Source of the DNA: Pseudomonadales bacterium
Lineage (GTDB): Bacteria > Pseudomonadota > Gammaproteobacteria > Pseudomonadales > UBA7434
Length of the DNA stretch: 54,226 nt
NCBI GenBank assembly: GCA_013043705.1
Contig: JABDNS010000120.1
Location: forward strand, 1-54,226
Reading direction: 5' to 3'
The notes under the pieces were generated by a model, which searched no databases, was not told the DNA's origin, and worked only from the letters and a program-made list of their open reading frames with translations. Position numbers and translations under genes: made by a program. This document shows, one piece after another, positions 17,931 through 27,718 of this stretch. The first letter of the stretch is position 1. Every line of letters starts with the position of its first letter.

Positions 17931-18959
17931 TTAAGGCGAAAGTGCTGCAAAGCTTTCGCGGTTATGGTTCCCCTCCACCATGGTCTGTTGCGCCAATGCT
18001 GGCGCAATGTCGGACGCCTCTGTTGCCGGCGTCTCTTTTTGATTGCTATGAACGTTTGAATCCATTTGCTCTACTTCGCTATCCACATCGGCAATATTCT
18101 CAACGGGGAGGAAGTTCAGGTCGCATTTGAGGCCTGCAGGAATTTTATTTTCCGGGTTAGGCAGTGACAGGCGCACACCGAAAGTGCCGCTGGCCGCATC
18201 GCCCATTTTGTCGACGATGGTTACAGTGGCATCCTGTGTGGGTAGGCTTAATGTTTCAAGGCGCACCTTGGCAACCATGCCAACTTCTACATCACCAAAC
18301 ATATCGATGGGAACGATCGCATCTACTTTCAATGGATCCAGCTGTGCGATACGAACAACCGGCTGGTCTTCCACGTATTCGCCCTGGGCTTTGAAGGTTT
18401 GTACTACGAATCCGGAAATCGGCGAGCGCACAGTTTTTTGCTCTAACTGCTGGTAGGCACGATTAAGTTCCAGCTTGCGTACGCTAACCAGGTCGCGTGC
18501 TTGCTGGAGTTTCCAGGTAGATAGCTCAACCTCGCGATCAGCGTCGTCCTTGTTCTGGTAGGAAACCGCATCAGTGTCGTACAGCATATCGATACGCTTT
18601 TGCTGGCGCTCGGCAAAATCCAGGTTGATTTGCTCGAGGTAAACTTCAGCTTCAATTTCAGCGCGTTTTTTGGCTAATGCAACTGAAGCCTGCTCAACAC
18701 GCGAAGCCAAGGTGGCAACCACCTGGTTTTCGTCAACGTAATCACTGCGCTCTGCAAGCAGGTTTTCAACCACGCCCGGCACCGGGCTGGACAAATCGAT
18801 AACCTTGTGCGGGCTGACCACGCAATCCACCGGCGGCATGGACGCAGCAGCAAGCGAAGGCTCGTCCAGCGAGCCCTGCTGTGCGACCGAAACTGCACTG
18901 ATACCGATCAGTACAGCGATTGAAAGATATCTCTGATGATTTTTTTGAATGAAAAACAC
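17931..18959 (-). CDS. HlyD-family periplasmic adaptor (membrane fusion protein)
   Basis: 342 aa, N-terminal signal/TM, VIDLSSPVPGVVENLLAERSDYVDENQVVATL (lipoyl-like), coiled coil, RSPISGFVVQTFKAQGEYVEDQPVVRIAQLDPLKVDAIVP. Confidence 0.88.
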   Translation of the reverse strand: MFFIQKNHQRYLSIAVLIGISAVSVAQQGSLDEPSLAAASMPPVDCVVSPHKVIDLSSPVPGVVENLLAERSDYVDENQVVATLASRVEQASVALAKKRAEIEAEVYLEQINLDFAERQQKRIDMLYDTDAVSYQNKDDADREVELSTWKLQQARDLVSVRKLELNRAYQQLEQKTVRSPISGFVVQTFKAQGEYVEDQPVVRIAQLDPLKVDAIVPIDMFGDVEVGMVAKVRLETLSLPTQDATVTIVDKMGDAASGTFGVRLSLPNPENKIPAGLKCDLNFLPVENIADVDSEVEQMDSNVHSNQKETPATEASDIAPALAQQTMVEGNHNRESFAALSP

Positions 18960-19165
18960 GGTGCCCCACCTCTATGAGTTGCTTTTTTAACTATAGCTAT
19001 TGCTCACAAATTAGCTGCGTGGTCACGCAAGAAAAACGCGAAGCAGCGCACAATCTGCTTGCGAAAATATTTTTTGTTTTTGGTACCGATTTCTTAGAAA
19101 AATGCTTGTGTTTCAATGGGTCACAAAGAAAAACAATCAGTTAGCATAAGCAGGCGAGCCCAAAG

Positions 19166-21328
19166 CTAACCGGCCAGCTGCCGGGTCAGCAATAATTGAA
19201 GATGACGCCATAGGCGAATACCAACTGCTTGTTCTGTATGAACAAATCGAAGTTCCGCCAACTTGCCAAGATAGGCGTCCTGCGAGAGTGCGGGCAATTC
19301 GACATCGAACTGGAAAACTTCATAGATTGCCTTCAATCCCTGCTCGTCGCGCGCATCAACCGGTATACGCCCGCCATATTTGCTGCCTAACAGCGGGCTC
19401 GGCAATGCGTTGGTAGCCATTGGCACTTCAGAAACGCTGTTGCTTGCAACGCTTTTGAAGGGCTGGCTTTGCAAGCGAGCCTCTACTCGCTTGGTATGTC
19501 GGCGCACATCATCAACGTCATTTTGTTCAACCGCCACGCGTACCCGAACCTGCCTTAAATCGACCACGTGACCCAGCAGGTCTCCCTGTTTGACGAAGCG
19601 CCCGGGTAAATCCGCTGCCGAGCCAAGCGACAACCAGCCATCGCGTTGCGCCTTGATTTCCAGGCTACGGCTTTGACGCTCCAGGTCTTCGTACTCCGCC
19701 CGTGCACCACGTATTTCATCAACCACTTGTGCCGCTGCGTTCAAATCGGCAACCAGTAGCGACTGGTGCCTGACTTTAAGCTCGTACAACCTGGCTTTTG
19801 CCAGTTGCAAGCGCGACTGTAAGCCTGGCTCTTCAAGCTTGAGCAAGATATCGCCTTCGCTGACTTTTTGCCCATCATGGGCAATGATATGTGCAATGAA
19901 ACCATCTGCGCCACTTCGCACTGGCGCACGGTCGCCCAACTCAATAACGCCAGCCACATGTGTACTGTGTGGTAGCGGAATCACAAAAAACAGCAGGTAA
20001 ACTGAAGCGGCAATGCCCGCACAAACTGCTTTCATCCTGGTTGACTTGGCCTGGGCCGCCACTTCGGGTGCGATTTTTTTAAGCCCTTTAATAAGCGGCA
20101 TAACGAACTGCAAGAAAAGCATCCACACCGTTAGCACAATACCGAAGATAAAAAACTTTCCAACAATGTAGAGTGCAATGGTGAACGAAATAAACAATCG
20201 GTAGATAAATGCCGCAATACCATAGCTTATAAACCAGCGTCGCTCACCGCGGCTGGAGACTGGCGTTTTGGCCCCACTAATGCCCACGGCATAACGCTTG
20301 AACAGGTAAGCAAGATACTGATTGGAGCGCGTGCCAAGGTTGGGTATTTCTATGGCATCACAAAAAACATAGTAGCCGTCGAAACGCAGCAGTGGGTTAC
20401 CATTAAACAGCAGCGTACTTATACCGCCGATAAAAGCGACATTAAACATCGCATCGCGCAATGTACCTGGTTCCAGCCAGACCCAGGCAATCAGCGCAAT
20501 GCTCGACAACAACAGCTCAACGACAATACCGGCGGCTGCCACCGCCATGCGCTGATACTTGTTTGCGAAAGTGCTGCTCGATGATGCATCAACGTAGGGA
20601 ACAGGCATCAAAACCAGGAACATCAGGCCCATCTCATGGACTTCGGCACCCCAGCGCCGGGCGACCAGGCCATGACCCAATTCGTGTGCGCCTTTCAATA
20701 GCGGGTAGATAAACCACAGCAACAAAACGTTGCCCCAATCCATAAAGCGCGACTCGAAGTGCACCACAAGTTCCGGCCAACGACTCATCGCCAACAATGA
20801 GGCCCACACCGCAAGCACGCAGGCCAATGCAATCGCCGGCACGCCAAACACCGCTTTGCTTCTGGGCGCGAGCCAGCCCAGCCATTTGTCGGGGTCGACC
20901 AGGGGTATCTTTACCGCCAGCGGGCGCAACATGGCTTGCAGCCACGGTGATGGCTTTTTTGCGGTGCCCGCTGAAGTCGCAGCACCCTGCTCTTCTACCT
21001 CAGGCAAGCCGGCGAGCATGTCGGCCTCACGCAATGCCGCCAACAAGCGAATGATTTCTGCAGTATCGGGTGCCAGGTCGGGCAGTTGTACCCTGGCGGC
21101 ATCGAACGCCTCGCCTACCGTTTTTACGCTATTGAGTTGCTCAAGAAATAGTTTGGAAAATTCATCGCAGCGGAAATAACTAGCCGCAAGGGAATTGCTA
21201 ATCACATACCAGGTTGCATGGCGATACTGATGCTCAAATATGCGAACATGATTGTGCAAGAACGGCCGCGTATCGGCGATTTGCTGCCAGGGATCCTGCA
21301 CCATTTCACTCACGGCAACAGTGTCCAC
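19166..21328 (-). CDS. M50 (site-2 protease family) metalloprotease fused to HlyD-like adaptor, with PqqD-like N-terminal region
   Basis: HELGHGLVARRWG (HExxH), NPLLRFDGYY second motif, multi-TM core; C-terminal lipoyl/barrel-sandwich (GDRAPVRSGADGFIAHIIAHDGQKVSEGDILLKLEEP). 720 aa. Confidence 0.88.
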   Translation of the reverse strand: MDTVAVSEMVQDPWQQIADTRPFLHNHVRIFEHQYRHATWYVISNSLAASYFRCDEFSKLFLEQLNSVKTVGEAFDAARVQLPDLAPDTAEIIRLLAALREADMLAGLPEVEEQGAATSAGTAKKPSPWLQAMLRPLAVKIPLVDPDKWLGWLAPRSKAVFGVPAIALACVLAVWASLLAMSRWPELVVHFESRFMDWGNVLLLWFIYPLLKGAHELGHGLVARRWGAEVHEMGLMFLVLMPVPYVDASSSSTFANKYQRMAVAAAGIVVELLLSSIALIAWVWLEPGTLRDAMFNVAFIGGISTLLFNGNPLLRFDGYYVFCDAIEIPNLGTRSNQYLAYLFKRYAVGISGAKTPVSSRGERRWFISYGIAAFIYRLFISFTIALYIVGKFFIFGIVLTVWMLFLQFVMPLIKGLKKIAPEVAAQAKSTRMKAVCAGIAASVYLLFFVIPLPHSTHVAGVIELGDRAPVRSGADGFIAHIIAHDGQKVSEGDILLKLEEPGLQSRLQLAKARLYELKVRHQSLLVADLNAAAQVVDEIRGARAEYEDLERQSRSLEIKAQRDGWLSLGSAADLPGRFVKQGDLLGHVVDLRQVRVRVAVEQNDVDDVRRHTKRVEARLQSQPFKSVASNSVSEVPMATNALPSPLLGSKYGGRIPVDARDEQGLKAIYEVFQFDVELPALSQDAYLGKLAELRFVHTEQAVGIRLWRHLQLLLTRQLAG

Positions 21329-23160
21329 AACTTAAGACCAATCCACTCGACCATGTCATGGAACAGGATAAAAGCATAGCTGCGCGAAGCTACCGAAATC
21401 TTAGCATTGCCCTGCATGCCTGGACGCAAAAAACCCAACGGCTGCGTTACCCTGGCTTCGGTACGATAAATTACTTCACCGTCACGCACTTCAAAAACAG
21501 TGGCGACGTTGTCGATAACAAAGGGAATGCGTTGTCCGGGAAACGCGGTAAGTGAAAGCCAACCACGCTGGCCAGCCTGCACTTCACGGATTTCGCGCTC
21601 GCTAACATCCAGCACAATACGGTATTCGTTCAGTGGCGCAATCTCGAACAGCACGTCACCGCGCTCTACCGGCGCACCCAGGGAAGACGAAAGATCACCA
21701 TCGATAATCACGCCATCAAGCGGCGATAACAACTGCGCACGATCCATTTGCTGCGCTACCAGGTCGAGCTTGGCATCGGCTTGTGCTATCTGTGCTTTTA
21801 GAATTTGAGATTGCGCATTGTCGCGCTCGGCCAGCGCCTTGCGGTACTGCTTGGATAGCTCGGCTTTTTCGCTGGTCCAGCGCGCGCGTTCAAGAATAAT
21901 TTCACGCTGGTCCAACTCGGCCAGCACCTCACCCATTTGAATCGTTTCGCCCGCCTTATGCAGTGCGCTGGCAATATAGCCATCGAACGGTGCAACCACC
22001 GCGCGCTGGATTTTCCCTTCAAGGCTGGCGGTCGCCGATACCCGGTGATCGCCAGGCACGGCAAAAAGCAACAGCAGCGCCGCGACAGAAAATACCGTGG
22101 CCAACTTGGTACGATAGAAACCTTCACCGAGCAGCCGCTGCAAATAGCGATGAAAACGCAAGCGAGTGGCGCGCCATGACCATGCCTCGCGGTACTGTTG
22201 TAGGCCAACGTAGGCGCCTAGTATTTCCGCGTACGCTGCAAGGCGCTGCATCGCTTCATTGCCCAGCGGCTGGGCACTTTGCACGCAAAGCGCACCCAGC
22301 GACTCACCCAATGACTGAAGGGGCAAGCAAACCGTAGGGTATTTTTTTGCAGAATCGCTTTCGCCGGCCACCACCTGGGCAAGCACGCGGCCAGCGTTTA
22401 GGGCTTTTCCTTCGTTGCACGCTTCCTGCATCAAGCTTTCAATTTTCTGCAGCGCCGCCACCCTGCGATCAAACTGGGTGACGTTAGAGATGCCCGCAAT
22501 CTTCAGGCCCGTTTTACTTTTATCATTCTGGCTGCTGCCGATTGCAATATAAACGCGCTCGCATTGCAGGGCATTTTTTAGTGCGTTACAAACGACGGGT
22601 ACGGCTTGCAGCAGAGATTTTTCGGCAAATGCTTTTTGCAGGCTCGCCAAATCATCCGGCGCTAGCAAAGCTGTTGTTGCAGCGCCTGGCGTATCAACTG
22701 TTTCTGTGTTGGCAGGCTGCGCTGTATCAAGCAGTAACTGCAGCCACGCGGCACCCCAGCCTAGAAGCTGGTTCACCACTGCATGATGTTCGGCACCTAC
22801 GTTGAGCTGCACCGCAATCGAACAGCTTGCAGCCTCGATATCATTTTCGAAGTGGAATGCTGCCAGGCCAGCCACCGGCAGCGGGTGCGAAACCAGTAAA
22901 TCATTGTCGGGCGCGATCGCCAGATTACCGGACACCGCCGAATTTGAGGTGCTGGTAGTTGGCACACCGCGGCGCGAAGCCAGCGCTGCTGCATCAAGCA
23001 GCGCAGCGTTTGCCGAAGTACCCTGCGGGTAGCTGGCAATGCAATGCTGGGCAATCGCCTGCGCACGCCCGGGCGCATCGCCAAGTACAACAACGGCGCT
23101 TTGCACACCCGGCAACATATGGCACAGCTGCGCCAACCAGCGCTGCACTATTGACTGCAT
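21310..23160 (-). CDS. GAF-like domain fused by a TM helix to a HlyD-like periplasmic adaptor
   Basis: 616 aa; N-terminal GAF-like region, TM (KLATVFSVAALLLLFAVPGD), then HlyD core (GKIQRAVVAPFDGYIASALHKAGETIQMGEVLAELD...LLSPLDGVIIDGDLSSSLGAPVERGDVLFEIAPL). Confidence 0.8.
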   Translation of the reverse strand: MQSIVQRWLAQLCHMLPGVQSAVVVLGDAPGRAQAIAQHCIASYPQGTSANAALLDAAALASRRGVPTTSTSNSAVSGNLAIAPDNDLLVSHPLPVAGLAAFHFENDIEAASCSIAVQLNVGAEHHAVVNQLLGWGAAWLQLLLDTAQPANTETVDTPGAATTALLAPDDLASLQKAFAEKSLLQAVPVVCNALKNALQCERVYIAIGSSQNDKSKTGLKIAGISNVTQFDRRVAALQKIESLMQEACNEGKALNAGRVLAQVVAGESDSAKKYPTVCLPLQSLGESLGALCVQSAQPLGNEAMQRLAAYAEILGAYVGLQQYREAWSWRATRLRFHRYLQRLLGEGFYRTKLATVFSVAALLLLFAVPGDHRVSATASLEGKIQRAVVAPFDGYIASALHKAGETIQMGEVLAELDQREIILERARWTSEKAELSKQYRKALAERDNAQSQILKAQIAQADAKLDLVAQQMDRAQLLSPLDGVIIDGDLSSSLGAPVERGDVLFEIAPLNEYRIVLDVSEREIREVQAGQRGWLSLTAFPGQRIPFVIDNVATVFEVRDGEVIYRTEARVTQPLGFLRPGMQGNAKISVASRSYAFILFHDMVEWIGLKLWTLLP

Positions 23161-23318
23161 TTCAACCCACTATGGAATATCGAATCGTTATCACTCTTTA
23201 GAATAGTCCAGCAGGGGGTGATTGCCATCGCTTAAAAAGCAGCCGAAAGCGGCGCAAGTTACTGATTATTATTTTAATTATGCGACGTTTACGCGACAGC
23301 AGAGCCTTGCGCGTAAAT

Positions 23319-24752
23319 CTAAAGATAAGGTGTAAACAGCGCCGCAACCGAATCACGCAGGCGCGCATACACACCACGCCCGGTTAGGTCAGCCAGCAAA
23401 AGCGGCTCGCTAACAGCAATGGTGTCGCGAAAGTGACCCAACAACTGTTGATTCAGCGCAGTCGAGAATATTTCAATACCGAGCTCAAAATTAAGTCGTA
23501 AACTCCTCGGGTCCAGGTTGGCGGAACCTACCAGTGTGTAGCTATCGTCAATGCAAAGCAGCTTGCTATGACAGAAAGGCTTGGGTTGGTAATAAACAGA
23601 AGCTCCCGCCGACAATAATTCCTCCAGCACATTGCGATTGGCCCAATGTACCACCGGGATATTACTGCGCTCGGGCAATACGATATTGACCGCAACCCCG
23701 CGCAGCGCCGCCGACTGCATTGCAGAGACAAGTTCCCGGTTCGGCAAAAAGTACGGCGTCATAATATATATATGGTTTTTAGCGGCGCTGATTACCCCCC
23801 TTATGGTAAGCGCCAGGGCGTCCAATTCTTCGCTTGGCCCATCCGGAATAAGCCGGCACAGTTCATTACCAACAGCCGCAACATTTGAACGTCGTGGCGG
23901 AGAGGCTTTGCCACCGGTTGTGAAATTCCAGTCGTGGTAGAAAAGCTGAATCAGCTCATCGACTATTGCACCTTTAAAACTAAAGTTGATATCTGTAACT
24001 TCCCGCATGCCCTTATTATTTTTCAGGTTATAGGCACCAATATTCATTCCGCCCGCGAAAGCTTCGCTTTCATCGACCAACAATAGTTTTCTATGGTTAC
24101 GCAGGTTTATTGAAAAACTGGGCGGTATAAATCGCGGCGGCAAAAATTTAGCGGCATTTACGCCCCGCTTCCTTAGCATGGCCGAGGCTTTATGAAATGA
24201 GTAATACTCACCGATACCATCGAGCAAGACCTTTACATCAACGCCACGGCCCACCGCTCGCTGCAGTGCATCAATAAATTCCATACCAGTGGCATCATCT
24301 TTAAAAATATAGGTAGAGAGCAAAATGCTGTGCTCGGCATTCTCTATGGCGTCGAGCATTCGCGGGTATGCCTGCTCACCGTTATACAACGCTTCCGCAG
24401 CATTGCCGCGGATGAGTATGTGGCCGCAAACCTTATGCCCAACCTGGATTAAGCTTTGGTCGGTGCCAACACCGCTGGGAGCGACTGAATGCGCTTTGCG
24501 AACACCTTTCTCACGCGGCACAATAAACAAGTTCCTGTCGAGCTTGCGCGCACGTGTTCGCACCCGGTTGATGCCAAAAAGGAAATACAGGAATGGGCCA
24601 AGATAGGGAATGAATACGCAGGCCAGTATCCAGCTAAGCGCTGCCTGGTAATCGCGCTTGAACATCAGGATATGGTAAACCGCCCACAACGCTGGCGCGG
24701 CGTAGATAAAAATAAGCAGATTAGTGTAAAGCCAGGACTCCATACTGCGCAC
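23319..24752 (-). CDS. cls: Cardiolipin synthase / phospholipase D family protein
   Basis: Two HKD motifs (NHRKLLLVDESEAFAGGMNIG and CHSKLLCIDDSYTLVGSANLDPRSLRLNFE), N-terminal TMs, 477 aa. Confidence 0.93.
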   Translation of the reverse strand: MRSMESWLYTNLLIFIYAAPALWAVYHILMFKRDYQAALSWILACVFIPYLGPFLYFLFGINRVRTRARKLDRNLFIVPREKGVRKAHSVAPSGVGTDQSLIQVGHKVCGHILIRGNAAEALYNGEQAYPRMLDAIENAEHSILLSTYIFKDDATGMEFIDALQRAVGRGVDVKVLLDGIGEYYSFHKASAMLRKRGVNAAKFLPPRFIPPSFSINLRNHRKLLLVDESEAFAGGMNIGAYNLKNNKGMREVTDINFSFKGAIVDELIQLFYHDWNFTTGGKASPPRRSNVAAVGNELCRLIPDGPSEELDALALTIRGVISAAKNHIYIMTPYFLPNRELVSAMQSAALRGVAVNIVLPERSNIPVVHWANRNVLEELLSAGASVYYQPKPFCHSKLLCIDDSYTLVGSANLDPRSLRLNFELGIEIFSTALNQQLLGHFRDTIAVSEPLLLADLTGRGVYARLRDSVAALFTPYL

Positions 24753-24828
24753 TGTAGTCCAAAGCGGGCGTTCGGGTCTAGCGCATTATGTTTTTACTAA
24801 TGAACGCAGAAAAATTGAGCGGTGGCTA

Positions 24829-25578
24829 CTAGAACCAGGCACGCAAGCCAAACACCAACGCACCCTCCTCGCTTCGTTCTCCCGCTTCGCGCTCAAATCT
24901 TTTTGTATTGCCGTACGCTTTTTCCCAATTGATGCCGATGTAGGGAGCAAATTCGCGACGAACTTCGTAGCGCAAACGAAGCCCGGCCTCAATTTCTGAT
25001 AAGCCAGAACCAACACCCGTTTTCATATCGTTATGCGCATGCGCGTTAACTTCTATTTCCGGCACCAATGCCCAGCGCTGCGTGAGCATCAGCTCATATT
25101 CCGCTTCGGCGCGCAAAGCGCTTCGCCCCGACCTGCCCAGAAAAAGCGAAATATCCACTTCAAACCAGTACGGCGCCAGGCCATTCAAGCCAATCGCTAA
25201 CCAGTTTCGTCGTGGCCCTGGCTCGAAATCGCGGCGCAGGCCAAGCTGCCAATCCCAGTACGGCAGAATTGCCCTGCTGTAACGCAACTGCCACTCCGAG
25301 ACCTGGGTTTGACCATCGGCGCGCTGCATCTCGAAATCCAACCACAATTTGTCCAGGTCATAGCCTAGCCAGCCCGCGCCCTCAAGCACTTCAGGATCTA
25401 CGCCATCAACCGCCCTTTGCTCTAGCTGCTCTAACACCAGCATCGCGAGCAAGGGGTTATCCTTGCTTGCGGCCGTTACGGTGAATGGCATCAACAATAA
25501 TACCGGCAACAGTGCCTGAAACATTATTTTCAATAACGAGCCGCCGGCAACCAAATCACAGCGCGTAATCAAATTCAT
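24829..25578 (-). CDS. copB: Copper resistance outer membrane protein CopB/PcoB family
   Basis: C-terminal YIGINWEKAYGNTKRFEREAGERSEEGALVFGLRAWF; ATGA overlap with upstream copA; start trimmed to ATG 25578. Confidence 0.9.
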   Translation of the reverse strand: MNLITRCDLVAGGSLLKIMFQALLPVLLLMPFTVTAASKDNPLLAMLVLEQLEQRAVDGVDPEVLEGAGWLGYDLDKLWLDFEMQRADGQTQVSEWQLRYSRAILPYWDWQLGLRRDFEPGPRRNWLAIGLNGLAPYWFEVDISLFLGRSGRSALRAEAEYELMLTQRWALVPEIEVNAHAHNDMKTGVGSGLSEIEAGLRLRYEVRREFAPYIGINWEKAYGNTKRFEREAGERSEEGALVFGLRAWF

Positions 25579-27488
25579 ACTACGCGCACCTCGCGGAACA
25601 TACCGGGCATGTGATACATCAGGTGGCAATGGTACGCCCAGCGGCCAAGCGAATCCGCAGTAACCAGGTAGCTGATACGTGAACCTGGCTGAACCAGCAC
25701 AGTGTGCTTGCGCGGAATTTTATCCGGTTCACCCGTTTCAAGTTCACTCCACAAGCCGTGCAAATGCATGGGATGCGTCATCATGGTGTCGTTAATTAAT
25801 GTGAAGCGAACGCGCTCACCGTGCTTGAGTATGATTGGATCGGCATCGGCAAATTTAATACCATTCATCGACCACATGTAGCGGTTCATATTGCCAGTGA
25901 GGTGCAGCTCAATTTCGCGCTGTGGCTCCCGCCTGTCTCGCGTTGGATGCAAGCTAACGAGATCGGCGTAGCGCAACACGCGGCGACCATAGCGCGTGGC
26001 ATGATCACGCAGACCAAGGCCAGGGTCGGTCAAGCCGCTGGGCGCCTGCTCCACACGCATATCAACATGCGGCCCAAACTCTGAGGCGAAGTGTGTGATT
26101 GGCTTTTCACTGACATAACCTGCTGGCGACAGACCCGCATTGCGCTCACTGGTGACAGGCATTGCATGACCAGCATGATTCATAGCACCGTGATTCATAG
26201 CACCGTGATTCATAGCACCATGGTTCATCGAGCTGTGATCCATTACATCGTGGTTCATTGCACCATGGTTTTCATGCGCCGCATCGCCACCACCTTGGTG
26301 CGCAGAATGATCCATACCCTGCATCGACATACCCATATCGCGATGGCCGAGCACCGGCGCGTGGTCCATCGCGGGAATATCTGCCTTCAAACCAGGGCCG
26401 GGCGTTAAAGTGCCGCGTGCATAGCCTGTACGATCGATGCTTTGCGCGAAAAGGGTATAAGCGCTACTTGCGTCAGGCTCAACAATGACATCATAGGTTT
26501 CTGCCACACCAATACGAAACTCGTCGACACTAATCGGCTCGATATTCTGGCCATCGCTGGCCACCACCTTCATTTTTAAACCAGGTATACGAAAATCGAA
26601 AATAGTCATCGCTGCTGCGTTGATAATACGCAGCCGAATTTTTTCGCCCGGTTTGAAAACCCCGGTCCAGCCCTGCTCGGGTGTACGCCCATTGCATAAA
26701 AAAGTATAGGTATAACCCGTTACATCGGCGATGTCCGTATCGCTCATACGCATTTGGTTCCACATGGTGCGCGCCTTCCAGGTTTCAGCAATGCCTTTAT
26801 GCTTAATGTCTTTTAGGATGTCACCAACAGTGCGTTCGCGAAAGTTATAGTAGTGACTCATTTTCTTGAGCTTGGCATAAATATCTTCGGGCTGTTCGTC
26901 AGACCAGTCGGATAGCATCACCACATAATCGCGATCGTAGGCAACGGGATCTTCGCCGGCGGGGTCGATAACGATTGCGCCGTACAATCCTGTTTGCTCC
27001 TGAAAACCGGAATGGCTGTGATACCAGTACGTGCCACTCTGTTTAACATCAAACTGGTAAGTAAACGTAGCGCCCGGCGCAATACCATCGAAACTCAACC
27101 CCGGCACGCCATCCATACGCGTGGGCAAAATCATGCCATGCCAATGGATTGAGCTTGTATAAAGTAAATTATTCGTAACCTGCAGCGTAACCCGCTCACC
27201 CTCTTGCCAGCGCAGCACAGGCGCGGGCACAGAGCCATTAATTGCAGTTGCGCTTCGCACACGCCCGGTGAAATTTGCTTGCCTAAGATCAATATTCAAT
27301 GCGAAATTATTGCCGCGTAGCGTTTGGGTTTCGGTGAGAGCGGGCGCAGCATGCCCCGCCAAAGCAGCTAATGCTGGCGGCGCGGTACCCAGCAAGGCAG
27401 AACAGGACAATCCTGTAACAAATTGCCTGCGCGATAAATGCAGCGGGCGATTCTGGCCTGCATGGAATTTTTCGAACTTGAACGGCAT
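25575..27488 (-). CDS. copA: Copper resistance multicopper oxidase CopA/PcoA family
   Basis: Cu-binding motifs SSIHWHGMILP, YWYHSHSGFQEQTGLYGAIVIDP, HPMHLHGLWSE, WAYHCHLMYHMPGMFREV; Met/His-rich repeat; 637 aa. Confidence 0.95.
   Translation of the reverse strand: MPFKFEKFHAGQNRPLHLSRRQFVTGLSCSALLGTAPPALAALAGHAAPALTETQTLRGNNFALNIDLRQANFTGRVRSATAINGSVPAPVLRWQEGERVTLQVTNNLLYTSSIHWHGMILPTRMDGVPGLSFDGIAPGATFTYQFDVKQSGTYWYHSHSGFQEQTGLYGAIVIDPAGEDPVAYDRDYVVMLSDWSDEQPEDIYAKLKKMSHYYNFRERTVGDILKDIKHKGIAETWKARTMWNQMRMSDTDIADVTGYTYTFLCNGRTPEQGWTGVFKPGEKIRLRIINAAAMTIFDFRIPGLKMKVVASDGQNIEPISVDEFRIGVAETYDVIVEPDASSAYTLFAQSIDRTGYARGTLTPGPGLKADIPAMDHAPVLGHRDMGMSMQGMDHSAHQGGGDAAHENHGAMNHDVMDHSSMNHGAMNHGAMNHGAMNHAGHAMPVTSERNAGLSPAGYVSEKPITHFASEFGPHVDMRVEQAPSGLTDPGLGLRDHATRYGRRVLRYADLVSLHPTRDRREPQREIELHLTGNMNRYMWSMNGIKFADADPIILKHGERVRFTLINDTMMTHPMHLHGLWSELETGEPDKIPRKHTVLVQPGSRISYLVTADSLGRWAYHCHLMYHMPGMFREVRVV
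26178..26267 (-). repeat. 15-bp tandem repeat encoding MNHGA-type Met/His units in copA
   Basis: Six 15-nt units; first three attcatagcaccgtg/attcatagcaccgtg/attcatagcaccatg, others degenerate. Confidence 0.9.
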
Positions 27489-27718
27489 AAAAAAGCAGGC
27501 CCGGAAGTCAGCTTGATCCGCCAGCGGACGCTATTGCGTCTATACGCTTTGAGCGCGCTGCGAATGTGGCTGTGCATGATGCTAAGTAGCAGCTTATAAA
27601 AAGCGAGTGTAATCCTTTACGGATAAAGCTGTCGAGGGCAACCGAATAGGCCGAAGCTGAATAAGGTGTAGAATAGCGGGATACCTCAAACGCTGCCTGC
27701 CGCTTACCGAATAAAGTC

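Noticed and set aside
26178-26267. CRISPR-like short regular repeats
   Set aside because: 15-bp units without spacers, in frame within copA; a coding tandem repeat.
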